Source of the DNA: Cyanobacteria bacterium REEB67
GTDB lineage: Bacteria > Cyanobacteriota > Vampirovibrionia > Obscuribacterales > Obscuribacteraceae
NCBI GenBank assembly: GCA_018971775.1
Contig: JAGXAB010000008.1
Coordinates: 1-64,000 of the forward strand
Direction: 5' to 3'
DNA: 64,000 nt
Under the pieces are notes generated by a model. The model searched no databases, was not told the origin of the DNA, and saw only the letters and a list, made by a program, of their open reading frames with translations. The position numbers and the translations under genes were made by a program. Of the stretch, positions 35,184 through 43,603 are shown piece by piece; within the stretch, counting starts at the first letter, position 1; each line of letters opens with the position of its first letter.

Positions 35184-35618
35184 TTACTTGCCGGTTTTGC
35201 CGCTTTTGCTTGATTTGGCGGCCGGAGCGGCTTCACCTTTGCTCTGGGCGTGGGTTTCGCCGTCTTCTTCCGCTTCGAAGGCCCATTTGTTCTCATCTTC
35301 GTATTCGAAGGCGAGGTCATAAATGCAAGATTCATCGGCATTGACAGTCAGGCTGAAGAGGGCTACTTTCCAGGGCTCCTGGCCTTCTTCGATCATGAGC
35401 ATGAAGATTTCCTGGAAGGGTGCGAAGCAATCTTCGTCGAGTTCCATGCCCACGACTGAGCCGTCTTTGAGATCGTATTTGCCTTCGATTTCGGCTGTTT
35501 CGTCAAGGATGACAACGCGGATAGCGGCGCTGGCAAAGGGCTCATCGGGAGAAAGGTCATAAACGAGTTGGGCGATTTGCTCATTGAGCTGCTCAAGGGC
35601 TTCTTCATGATCGGTCAT
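35184..35618 (-). CDS. YezG/DUF600-like acidic protein, possible immunity-type protein
   Basis: A 144-residue acidic protein starting MTDHEEALEQLNEQ (GGAGAG lies 9 nt before the ATG). A helical N-terminus, then strands RVVILDETAEIEGKYDL, a helical FQEIFMLMIEEGQEPWKVALFSL and the acidic LAFEYEDENKWAF follow the DUF600 pattern (xGQEPWxxxxFxL ... FDYED). The tail is low-complexity (Ala/Lys/Ser). DUF600 proteins such as YezG neutralise polymorphic toxins, but no toxin gene adjoins this one. Assignment is by eye. Confidence 0.55.
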   Translation of the reverse strand: MTDHEEALEQLNEQIAQLVYDLSPDEPFASAAIRVVILDETAEIEGKYDLKDGSVVGMELDEDCFAPFQEIFMLMIEEGQEPWKVALFSLTVNADESCIYDLAFEYEDENKWAFEAEEDGETHAQSKGEAAPAAKSSKSGKTGK

Positions 35619-35759
35619 TGGTTTGCTCTCCACAACTGCTTGGTGTGCCGACAGCGCCCCCTGGTTGAGATCGGCGCCGATCCAAGCAGAGTTTTGCCTT
35701 GGAATAGTGGGGATGTTATCTCATCTATCGCCAACTTGGGTTAAAAGCGGAGCATTTAT

Positions 35760-36566
35760 TTACTTTGTGGCCCCCCTTTTATCTTTGCCGATGTCGAACA
35801 TTTCTTTGAAATCGTCGGCGCCGGCACGATTTTCCTGGCTGCAGAGCGCTTCTTGTATGGATTTTACGCGCTTATAACCGGATGGCAGTGCGAAAGTTTT
35901 TGGTGAAACTCTTACTTCCTTTGCCTCGAACGTTTTGATGATATCTTTGTGCGCGTCTTCTTTCAGGCCGGTCATCCAGTCTTTGCCTTTGGAGTGGCGA
36001 CCGTAATAGAGGGGAATACCGCCATTGGTTGGCGTTTTCACCGCTGAAAAAATGATCGTTTCAATCTGCGGAGCCCTTTTCCCCAGCGGCAAAAACTCGA
36101 GTATCTGTTCGTAGCCGACGACGCGTGTGCAGTCGAGCTTTCCCAGTCGAGATCGCGTCGGTAGGCCATCGATGACGCGGTCGAAGCGCTTGGTGATGAT
36201 ATCTGAAGAAAGCCCGGACTGGCTGAACGCCTTAAAAGGCTGACTGTGAAAAACTTTGTCGTCGGTGCGATAAACATTCACTACCCAGTCCGGCGCATGG
36301 GAAACGAGTGTAAATCCCAGCCGATCAATACTTTTCAGGCAGATGCCGTCGTTGCTTATCGTCACGGTATAGTTGCCGAGGAATACATTCGTCTGCCTCA
36401 ACCAGATGGCCGGGATATCTCCTGGTGGTGGCATCCCGGCCTGCGGCGAAGCGTTTGGCGAGTTTCCGCCTGGCGGTGCCGCCACAGCCGGCGTCGGATC
36501 ACCGAGGCAGACGGTCAGGAAAAATGTGAGGAGAAGATTGAGAAAAGAAGCGGTTGATTTGCTCAT
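35760..36566 (-). CDS. Exported hypothetical protein in the second VWA cluster
   Basis: A 268-residue protein with a signal peptide (FLNLLLTFFLTVCLGDPTPAVAA), a Pro/Gly-rich linker (PPGGNSPNASPQAGMPPPG) and a beta-rich domain (NVFLGNYTVTISNDGICLK ... WVVNVYRTDDKVFHS). Its start follows directly on the stop of the VWA gene (36567), so it is in one operon with the VWA and TPR genes upstream. The family is not recognised; it is probably a periplasmic or surface partner of the VWA protein. Confidence 0.7.
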   Translation of the reverse strand: MSKSTASFLNLLLTFFLTVCLGDPTPAVAAPPGGNSPNASPQAGMPPPGDIPAIWLRQTNVFLGNYTVTISNDGICLKSIDRLGFTLVSHAPDWVVNVYRTDDKVFHSQPFKAFSQSGLSSDIITKRFDRVIDGLPTRSRLGKLDCTRVVGYEQILEFLPLGKRAPQIETIIFSAVKTPTNGGIPLYYGRHSKGKDWMTGLKEDAHKDIIKTFEAKEVRVSPKTFALPSGYKRVKSIQEALCSQENRAGADDFKEMFDIGKDKRGATK

Positions 36567-37712
36567 TTATTTCCCGGCTCTCAATCGGGCTAGTTCGGCT
36601 CTTACCCGGGCTAATTCCGCTTCTATTTCAGGATTGGGCGTCGCCGCTGCTACGCTGGATTGATTGAGGGCGGCAATCAGTCCGCGTCTGAGGCCGAGTT
36701 GCAGTAAGTTGTCGGAATTGATGCTGCTTACTATGTCAAAAGGGGCGCCCTCCATCGTCAGGTCATTATCGAGATAATTGGCTAGAACTTTGCCCGCAGG
36801 CTCGTCGCCTATCTGAAGGAAAAGTATTTTGAGCTCGCTTGCGGACCGCAGGCGTTTGCTGGCCTCGATGATCACTTGTTCGACCGGGATGCCGCCATTT
36901 GGCATGCCGTCGCTGACTATGACGATTATAAAAGGTCTGGGCAGGCGCGCGCTCAGTCGATCATTGATAATTTCAGCCAGCGGAGTGGAGAGGTCGGTAC
37001 CACCGGTGGGGCGTGTCGCGAGCATGAGTTGACGTGCTTGATCGGCGGTGCAGGCCGCTTTGAGATTGTGACTCAGATCAAATGTGCAAAATTCAAAAGG
37101 ACCGTTGCCGAGAGTCTGCGCTTCTTTGCCGAAGGCGTAGATTTGCTCCAGGCACCATTGCCACTTGGTTTGACCATTGCGATCGACAGGGCTCTGCATC
37201 GAGCCGGAGGCATCGATCATCAGGGCGATGTCGTAGTTTTTTAGTTGTTTCCAATCGCTGCTCTTGGTTGCTTCCGCTGAAAGGCGAAGGTTATTGGCTT
37301 TGTTGCGATGTCCGGCAACAAGATCGTCGGGCGTGTAGCGCAGAGTAATGCCGTAGCGCTTACCGGCTCGTTCGATCAAAAGCTGCATATTGTTGCTGTT
37401 CAGATTGCCTTGCAGTAATTTGTCGCCGTCTTGCAGACCGGCATAGGCGGCCGGCGAACCCAGGCGCACTTTAGTGATGCTGGTCGGCAGAGTGCTGGCT
37501 TCAATCGTTATGCCCGCTCCGGCGCAGGCTCCCGCCAGAGCGCTGATACCGCCATGCAATGTCGTCGTGGATCCGCCCGTCTCCGTTTTTCCCAGGGCCC
37601 AGGCGCAGTGGCATGCAGCTTGAAGGGCACTGACGAGCAAGAGCATTGATCCGATCTTTGTCAACAGACGTGATGGTTTATGAATTTTAGCAGCAAGGCT
37701 CATGTCGCTCAC
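36567..37712 (-). CDS. Exported protein with a PDZ-like part and a VWA domain
   Basis: A 381-residue protein: signal peptide (IGSMLLLVSALQAACHCAWA), a PDZ-like segment (IEASTLPTSITKVRLGSPAAYAG-type, with GSPAAYAGLQDGDKLLQ), then a VWA domain with intact MIDAS (LMIDASGSMQS for DxSxS, GGTDLSTPL for Thr, VSDGMPNGG for Asp). The motif TKWQWCLEQ after the MIDAS matches SRWEWCGMQ in the VWA protein at 27921, so the two are related. A short coiled coil ends the protein (IEAELARVRAELARL). It overlaps the TPR gene upstream by 4 bp and abuts the gene downstream. Confidence 0.85.
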   Translation of the reverse strand: MSDMSLAAKIHKPSRLLTKIGSMLLLVSALQAACHCAWALGKTETGGSTTTLHGGISALAGACAGAGITIEASTLPTSITKVRLGSPAAYAGLQDGDKLLQGNLNSNNMQLLIERAGKRYGITLRYTPDDLVAGHRNKANNLRLSAEATKSSDWKQLKNYDIALMIDASGSMQSPVDRNGQTKWQWCLEQIYAFGKEAQTLGNGPFEFCTFDLSHNLKAACTADQARQLMLATRPTGGTDLSTPLAEIINDRLSARLPRPFIIVIVSDGMPNGGIPVEQVIIEASKRLRSASELKILFLQIGDEPAGKVLANYLDNDLTMEGAPFDIVSSINSDNLLQLGLRRGLIAALNQSSVAAATPNPEIEAELARVRAELARLRAGK

Positions 37713-38638
37713 CGGGCTTCTCTTACGGCTGTATGTGCCACCGCTGGTGGTTTCTGTCTGGTTTTCGCTCCGGCTTCGACCTCTGTCTTTTTTCTTGTGT
37801 TACTGCCTTTCTTGATCGTTTTTTTGGGGCCGACTTTGGCTGCATCAAGGGGCAGCGCTTGAGCGCGCAGAGGGTTATCGACGGGGATATTGGCCGCTTC
37901 CGATTCATCGCCGAAATTAATATAATTTTTGACACGCCGACTGCTCAAGCTCGGCTCCAGGCGTATTTTGCTGAGGCCGCAATTGGCCTGGGTGAGCATT
38001 GCGTCTGTGTATTGCGAAAGGTCGAGCATGCGCTGGGTAAAGTTCTGGTTAATCTGGGCGCGTTCCCTTTGAAAATTGTCCGCTTCCTGTCGTTGCCTGT
38101 ACCAGTCGCCGGAGTTGAATGAGCCGCGGCGGAAGTTATCTCGTGAATTCTGGCGGGCGTTCAGGGCAGCCAGAGCTTGATCCCATTCGCTCTGTAGGCG
38201 CGCTTTTTCGTGAAAGGCTTCGGTATTCACTTTTTTTTGAAAGTCCCGGATTTCCTTGTTTTTTGCGGTGGCAGTATTTGCAGATAAAGAGGAAAGCGCT
38301 CTTTCCTTGAGTTTGAGCAAGCGTTCCAGTGCAATCGCCGAATAACTCCTCAGCGCTTCCGATTTACTGTTATGAAGGCAGAGTCGATATTCTTTTATCG
38401 CTTCTTCGTTTCTGTGCGTCATCACATAAGCGTTAGCCAGATAATAGCGAGTGTCGTAATCGCCAGGTGAGCGCCTGAGCAGCTGCTCGCCGTACTCGAC
38501 GACATTGCCGTAATGAGCGCCGTGATATGCGTTGAGGAGCTGGACTTTGAGTTGGTCGGCGCCAAAAGACTGTGCAATCGAAATTGCAAACAGCATGGAC
38601 AGGGCCGATGCGCCTCTAACGATGTGCTGGACTCTCAT
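37709..38638 (-). CDS. Exported TPR protein opening the second VWA operon
   Basis: A 309-residue protein with a signal peptide (GASALSMLFAISIAQSFGA) and an N-terminal TPR pair (YGEQLLRRSPGDYDTRYYLANAYVMTHRNEEAIKEYRLC). The middle is a long charged coiled coil (residues ~125-215, rich in Arg/Gln/Asn: GDWYRQRQEADNFQRERAQI). A basic, Lys-rich tail (KKTIKKGSNTRKKTEVEAG) ends it. It overlaps the VWA gene by 4 bp (ATGA), giving the order TPR, PDZ-VWA, exported partner. Confidence 0.8.
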   Translation of the reverse strand: MRVQHIVRGASALSMLFAISIAQSFGADQLKVQLLNAYHGAHYGNVVEYGEQLLRRSPGDYDTRYYLANAYVMTHRNEEAIKEYRLCLHNSKSEALRSYSAIALERLLKLKERALSSLSANTATAKNKEIRDFQKKVNTEAFHEKARLQSEWDQALAALNARQNSRDNFRRGSFNSGDWYRQRQEADNFQRERAQINQNFTQRMLDLSQYTDAMLTQANCGLSKIRLEPSLSSRRVKNYINFGDESEAANIPVDNPLRAQALPLDAAKVGPKKTIKKGSNTRKKTEVEAGAKTRQKPPAVAHTAVREAR

Positions 38639-38701
38639 CTAGCTTTTTGCGATAGGACGCCTCTGCGGTATGCCTATCTTTATATTTACCACGATTGTGC
38701 G

Positions 38702-38935
38702 CTATTTCTCGTGCTTATGACCGAGACATTCTTCCGTGCAAACATGATGTCCGTCCGCTTCTTGAAGTGCCTGCTGAGAGACCGGCTTCTTCTGCTCTTC
38801 TTTGTTGATGCGCCTTTGCTCTTCGCTGATTTGCGGCTTGCCGTCCGGATGCAAGTAATCTATTTTGTCAGTCTGGTCCGTTTTGTCCGTTTTGACTTGT
38901 ATAGATTCTTCTTTAGGCTTAACTGCTTCACTCAT
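38702..38935 (-). CDS. Small charged protein with a Cys/His tail
   Basis: A 77-residue protein starting MSEAVKPKEES after a clear AAGGTG ribosome site. A short Thr-Asp-Lys repeat (KTDKTDQTDKIDYL) is followed by a charged helix, and the tail GHHVCTEECLGHKHEK contains two Cys and four His that could bind one metal ion. No signal peptide. The family is not recognised. Confidence 0.6.
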   Translation of the reverse strand: MSEAVKPKEESIQVKTDKTDQTDKIDYLHPDGKPQISEEQRRINKEEQKKPVSQQALQEADGHHVCTEECLGHKHEK

Positions 38936-39034
38936 GGAACACCTTCTCGCTTGTCGCTTTTTGGGCTTGTAACTGATTGAGACGGAGGAGAGGTGAAGCG
39001 GTTCCTGCACCGATCATTCTTGTTACGCCTTCGA

Positions 39035-39733
39035 TTATGGGCTGCCTAGCGCACCCGAGGCTTGTATCTGGGAGATTTCATACTGGGCTTCGAGGGGATC
39101 GCCGATGAAGGCTGAGCTGGTGTAAAAATTGTAGAGAGCCTGTCCCCAGTTGGTCTGGCCGAGAGCCGCGTCTTGCGGAGTCATCCAGCCCTGGAAATCG
39201 CCGCCGCAGCCGACGATGGAGTAATAACCCGGGCCGGGGGCATCGGGGAAGTTTGGATTGGGCGAAACGCCTCCGGGGCCGCTATATACGGTTTGCGAGC
39301 CGCCATTGCTTCCGCCTCCGCCCGCTTGCGTTTGCAGGGGAGCGCTGCCGTAGAGGTTGTCTCCGGCGGTGTGACCGGTGACACCGGCCTGGCCCCATTC
39401 ACCATTGGGCGGGGCGATAAATTCATCGGCGCCGGATGCATCGGGCATAAGACTGCCATGGCCAGTGGTCAGGCCGGCGTCGCGCCCATCCATGATGCCG
39501 TTGTTGATGCGGCTTGCTTTAGTAAAGCCCGCGAGGGGCGGCAGACCGTTAGTGCCCTCGTCGCCGTAGATTTCTTCGGCGTGGGCACCGGCCTGGTAGA
39601 CGAAGCTGTCGGTGGTGCAGGGAGGCAAGCTGGAGTAAGCATTCGAGGCGAGCTGCTGGCTATAGGCAGGTGTGGCGGAGGTGGCTGCACAGAGGGCGAG
39701 GACTACTAATTTTGCGGCTTTGCTGACTTTCAT
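39035..39733 (-). CDS. Exported Gly-rich hypothetical protein
   Basis: A 232-residue protein starting MKVSKAAKLVVLAL (AGGT lies 6 nt before) with a signal peptide ending near ATPAYSQQ. The mature part is rich in Gly, Ala, Ser and Pro and contains a string of short strands, ending FIGDPLEAQYEISQIQASGALGSP. It contains two Cys pairs in all. It is divergent from the histidine kinase at 39868, 134 bp apart. No family recognised; probably a periplasmic or surface structural protein. Confidence 0.65.
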   Translation of the reverse strand: MKVSKAAKLVVLALCAATSATPAYSQQLASNAYSSLPPCTTDSFVYQAGAHAEEIYGDEGTNGLPPLAGFTKASRINNGIMDGRDAGLTTGHGSLMPDASGADEFIAPPNGEWGQAGVTGHTAGDNLYGSAPLQTQAGGGGSNGGSQTVYSGPGGVSPNPNFPDAPGPGYYSIVGCGGDFQGWMTPQDAALGQTNWGQALYNFYTSSAFIGDPLEAQYEISQIQASGALGSP

Positions 39734-39867
39734 TTTGACCTGCTTTGGCTTCGGCCGGAATCTCGATGGGTCTAATCTACGGAGATCTGTTGGCAGGTTC
39801 CGGGCAAACTTTTGGCAGAATTTTGGCAAAACCGAAAATTTGTCAGGTCGGTCATAATAGGTGCCTG

Positions 39868-41685
39868 ATGTCCATTACTCTCTCCAAAAAAGCGATTATC
39901 CTTGTCACCGTGCCTCTGATATTCGAGGTTGGCTTTGTCGTTGGCTTGAGCTGGCTCTTGCACGGCGTGCAGTACGAGCGCGAGCGTGAGAACCACGCCC
40001 GGGAAATTTCCACCCATGTGAACGGCGCCCTGGTCAGTTTGCTGGACCGGTTTTCTTCCTGCATCCTTTATCACGTCTCTGATAGTGATGCTTTCCGGCA
40101 GCGTTTCGCCAATTCGCGGGCGAAAATACAGAGTGAGCTCAAAACTCTGCACGAGATCGTCGCCCCCTACCCCGAAGAAAAAAGCCGCATCGACGAGTTG
40201 AGCGACAAATTCGTCGGCTGTGGGGAGGATCTGCAACGCGCCCAGGGCCAGCTCGAGCTCGGTGATAAGATGCAGGCGGCGAAAATGTGGATCAAGGCTG
40301 ACCGGCAGATAGAATCGCTGCTGGCTGCCATAGACAATATCGTTGTATTGCAGCAGAAAGACATCGAGAGGCGCCGTCTCAATCAAAAAAACATGCTCGC
40401 CGTCGTCGACTGGGTGCTGCCTCTGGCGGTGGCTTTCAATATACTGCTTGCTTTTGCGCTGGTTTTTTATTTTAATCGCAGCACGACCCGGCGTCTGGAA
40501 ACATTGATCGACAACACGGTGCGCCTTGCCATCGCCAAGCCGCTCAATGAACGCATCGGCGGTGATGATGAATTTGCCCATCTGGACGGCACTTTTCGTG
40601 AAATGGCAGCCGCTCTGGCCGAATCGCGGCGCAAAGAGCAGGCTGTCGTCGAAAATGCCGCCGATGTAATTTGTACGATCGACCGCGAGGGCGCTTTTGC
40701 CGCCGTCAATCCAGCTGTGGAAGCGCTCTGGGGCTACAGTGAAGATCAACTGGTCGGCGAACCAATCAACAGGGTCGTTTTTGCCGAAGATTTTAAGGCG
40801 ACAGTGCAGGCGATAGCGGACATTGTCGCATCGCGGCAGAAAGAAGGCAGTTTCGAAAATCGTATCGTGCGAGCCGATGGCCGGGTCGTCGATTTTGCCT
40901 GGTCGGCGCACTGGTCGGCGGAGGACCGCGCCCTATTTTGTGTCGCTCGTGACATTACCGAGCGCAAAGAAGTAGATCGTATGAAGCGCGATTTTGTGGC
41001 GATGATCAGCCATGATTTGCGCACGCCGCTGACCTCTATCCAGATGGTGCTGTCACTGCTTGATGCCGAAGCCTACGGCCAGCTCAGCGATAATGGACAT
41101 GAAAAGCTGGCGGCAGCCGAAGCCAATGTCGACCGGCTGATCGGTCTGGTTAACGGTCTGCTCGATCTGGAGAAAATGGAAAGCGGCAAACTCGAGCTGC
41201 TCTGCGAGCCGTGTCCGGTCGCGTCAATCGTCAAAGCGGCCATTGGCGCCGTCAGTGGCTTCGCCGAGCAGCAGGGCGTGCGGCTCGAGGGTCCTTCTTC
41301 CTCTACGCTCTGCGATCGTCATGGCGATTTGATCGTCTATGCCGACAAAGATCGCATTGTCCAGGTAGTAATCAATCTCATTTCCAATGCCGTCAAGTTT
41401 GCGCCTAATGGTTCCACAGTAGCTCTATTGGCCGAGCGGGATAAAGGCTTTGCGCGATTGGCCATTGTCGACCAGGGGCGCGGCATACCGGCAGATATGC
41501 TCGAGGCGGTCTTCGATCGCTTCCAGCAAGTCGAGGTCGGCGATGCACGCGTCAAGGGCGGAAGCGGCCTTGGTCTTGCCATTTGCAAGGCGATTGTCGA
41601 ACGGCACGGCGGCCGTATCGGCGTCGAATCTGTCGAGGGGCGAGGCAGCACATTCTGGTTTACTTTGCCGGAAAACGTGGTTTAA
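39868..41685 (+). CDS. Membrane histidine kinase, paralogue of the kinase at 11805
   Basis: A 605-residue kinase starting MSITLSKKAIILVTVP. TM1 (residues ~8-30), an outer helical bundle, TM2 (~180-205, WVLPLAVAFNILLAFALVF), HAMP, PAS (ENAADVICTIDREGAFAAVN) with PAC (LFCVARDITERKE), HisKA with SHDLRTPLTSI, HATPase with NLISNAVKFAP, DQGRGIPADM and GSGLGLAICKAI. The architecture matches the kinase at 11805-13577 along its full length. Here the response regulator follows on the same strand 77 bp later, so the two are an ordinary kinase-regulator operon. Confidence 0.95.
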   Translation: MSITLSKKAIILVTVPLIFEVGFVVGLSWLLHGVQYERERENHAREISTHVNGALVSLLDRFSSCILYHVSDSDAFRQRFANSRAKIQSELKTLHEIVAPYPEEKSRIDELSDKFVGCGEDLQRAQGQLELGDKMQAAKMWIKADRQIESLLAAIDNIVVLQQKDIERRRLNQKNMLAVVDWVLPLAVAFNILLAFALVFYFNRSTTRRLETLIDNTVRLAIAKPLNERIGGDDEFAHLDGTFREMAAALAESRRKEQAVVENAADVICTIDREGAFAAVNPAVEALWGYSEDQLVGEPINRVVFAEDFKATVQAIADIVASRQKEGSFENRIVRADGRVVDFAWSAHWSAEDRALFCVARDITERKEVDRMKRDFVAMISHDLRTPLTSIQMVLSLLDAEAYGQLSDNGHEKLAAAEANVDRLIGLVNGLLDLEKMESGKLELLCEPCPVASIVKAAIGAVSGFAEQQGVRLEGPSSSTLCDRHGDLIVYADKDRIVQVVINLISNAVKFAPNGSTVALLAERDKGFARLAIVDQGRGIPADMLEAVFDRFQQVEVGDARVKGGSGLGLAICKAIVERHGGRIGVESVEGRGSTFWFTLPENVV

Positions 41686-41717
41686 GGCTCTGTGTAATGC
41701 GCCGATCAATATCTGGA

Positions 41718-41755
41718 ACACCTGTTCGAAACATCTGTTCGAAACACCTGAGGAA
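41718..41755. repeat. 13-bp tandem repeat between kinase and regulator genes
   Basis: Three successive units: AACACCTGTTCGA, AACATCTGTTCGA and AACACCTGAGGAA. The third unit has diverged into the ribosome site (GAGGA) of the regulator at 41763. Confidence 0.8.
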
Positions 41756-41762
41756 TGGGTAA

Positions 41763-42434
41763 ATGGCCAAGGTGCTGGTAGTCGAAGACGATGTCGCGCT
41801 GGCGAAGATGATCAGCGATTGGTTGTCCCTCGAGCACCATAAGACCGAGCTGATTCACGACGGCGCTGAAGCAGTGCATATGCTCAAGGTTTATGATTAC
41901 GATCTGATCGTCCTCGACTGGGAATTGCCCGGTATCATGGGCGTGGATATTCTCAAGGATTTTCGCGGACGCGGCGGTCTGACACCGGTTTTGATGCTGA
42001 CTGGGCGCGGCAGTATCGACGACAAAGAGAAAGGCTTCGATTACGGGGCCGATGATTATTTAACCAAGCCTTTCCACGCCAAGGAGCTCACCGCCAGGTT
42101 GCGGGCTATTTTGCGCCGACCGGAAGCCTTCCTTGGCGATGTACTGCGTGTGGGCAATCTCACACTCGAGCGAGCCAATTTTCGCGTCATGCGGGGCGAT
42201 GAGGAGATAAGGCTGCTGCCCAAGGAGTTTGCCTTACTAGAATTTTTGATGCGCAATCAGGGCCGTGTTTTCGCTCCCGAGGCGTTGCTCAATCGCGTCT
42301 GGGTAGCGGAATCGGAAGCGACCGTCGACGCTTTGACGACCTGCATCAAGCGTCTGCGCAAGAAGATCGACGTGGAAGGCCTACCGTCGAGTATCCGCAC
42401 CGTCCATGGTGTCGGCTATAAATTGGAGGCCTGA
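41763..42434 (+). CDS. OmpR-family response regulator, partner of the kinase at 39868
   Basis: A 223-residue regulator: receiver domain with Asp9/Asp10, phospho-acceptor Asp52 (LIVLDWELPG), Thr80 and Lys102 (LTKPF); C-terminal winged helix (LLPKEFALLEFLMRNQGRVFAPE ... LTTCIKRLRKKID ... VHGVGYKLEA). All key residues have the same numbers as in the regulator at 9830-10516, which shows the paralogy. Its ribosome site is the last unit of a 13-bp tandem repeat. Confidence 0.96.
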   Translation: MAKVLVVEDDVALAKMISDWLSLEHHKTELIHDGAEAVHMLKVYDYDLIVLDWELPGIMGVDILKDFRGRGGLTPVLMLTGRGSIDDKEKGFDYGADDYLTKPFHAKELTARLRAILRRPEAFLGDVLRVGNLTLERANFRVMRGDEEIRLLPKEFALLEFLMRNQGRVFAPEALLNRVWVAESEATVDALTTCIKRLRKKIDVEGLPSSIRTVHGVGYKLEA

Positions 42435-42452
42435 GTTTTATGTCGCCGGCGC

Positions 42453-43499
42453 CTATTGTGAATCAAAGGCCGTGAATACCTTCCAGGAGCCCTGGTCGCG
42501 GATGTAGAGTTTTTGACTGATTGGCAATGCGCCGCGGTTGCTCGCTTCCGCTGCTGTTTCCTTCAGCTTCACCAGAGCGCCTGGCGTTTCGTCGCCGCAG
42601 ATAAACATTTCGGCGTTATTTGGAATCGCCACTACTAGCCGACCTTTGACGGCTGTTTGCAGCTCATGGATAAGTTTGTCGCTGACGACCAAGCTCGGTT
42701 CGTAGTTGCTCTCGGTCTCAACGCGGAAGATCGGCCCCTCCGCTTTGATTACTATTTTGTTTTTCAGAATGCGTTCGATGTTCTCGACAGCGCGGTTGCG
42801 CAGTGCGATGGGTGCAATGTGGGCGCGTTGTTCAACATAGTAAGTGTCGAGTAGTCGTATGCCGCTTGGGTCTTCAATGCCAAAGACAATATAGAGGCCG
42901 TCGAAGAGTTTCTCGTAATATGCATCCGGCTTTTTATTCTTTGACTTTGACGCGAGCGTCGACTGGACAAATGTCTGATTGCGCACCAGCGGTACGATTT
43001 TATCGATGAACTCCTCCCCTTGGAGTGGCTGGTCGACGAAATTGGTCATGTTGTAAATTGCCTCGATGCTGGGAGCGATTGTTGCCTGGCGCTTGCCGGG
43101 ATCGCTTTTGCACTTTAGCCACATTTTGGTCAGGTCGATTTTGGTTGCTTCTCGATGGCCGACGCGGCTTCTTATATAAACCAGAAGTGGCTTTTCTATA
43201 GTCACCGTCGTTGTCGGCAGTGCGCTCTGCACTGCCTGCGCGTATTGCCTGGTGAAATCCTCGGCGCTCAACAGCGGCGCTTCCAACGCTTCGGGAAAAA
43301 TTCCTTGCGGTAACGTTTTTAGCCTGGGCACTGTATCTTCGGCGGTGGTGGGTGCTGTTGGTGAGGTGGTGGTTTGGATTTGTTCACTAATTTCAGCTTT
43401 CTTTATGCCATCTGCAGGTGACTGAATGCAGCCTCCTGTCAGCGCTGGCGCAAGGGCTAAAAAAGCGCAACCGATCAGCCTTTGATATCTCATTGACAT
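42453..43499 (-). CDS. Probable lipoprotein, unrecognised
   Basis: A 348-residue protein starting MSMRYQRLIGCAFLALAPALTGGC; the hydrophobic stretch ending LTGGC looks like a lipoprotein signal, though Thr at -3 is not the commonest residue. A Thr/Ser-rich linker follows (EQIQTTTSPTAPTTAEDT), then a ~290-residue mixed alpha/beta region with no recognised family (for example VTIEKPLLVYIRSRVGHREA). It ends 18 bp from the convergent response regulator. Longer starts upstream exist but lack a signal sequence at the N-terminus. Confidence 0.7.
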   Translation of the reverse strand: MSMRYQRLIGCAFLALAPALTGGCIQSPADGIKKAEISEQIQTTTSPTAPTTAEDTVPRLKTLPQGIFPEALEAPLLSAEDFTRQYAQAVQSALPTTTVTIEKPLLVYIRSRVGHREATKIDLTKMWLKCKSDPGKRQATIAPSIEAIYNMTNFVDQPLQGEEFIDKIVPLVRNQTFVQSTLASKSKNKKPDAYYEKLFDGLYIVFGIEDPSGIRLLDTYYVEQRAHIAPIALRNRAVENIERILKNKIVIKAEGPIFRVETESNYEPSLVVSDKLIHELQTAVKGRLVVAIPNNAEMFICGDETPGALVKLKETAAEASNRGALPISQKLYIRDQGSWKVFTAFDSQ

Positions 43500-43603
43500 G
43501 AACATGACTCGCTGAACAATTGGGGGAACCACCATGGACTGATGGCAATGAAAATTTGATAATAACATCAAGCGTTGGCAAAAATCAGGAGGGCGCATAT
43601 CGC

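Noticed and set aside
39772-40911. 379-residue reading frame on the minus strand
   Set aside because: Antisense shadow of the histidine kinase at 39868, whose motifs are unambiguous.
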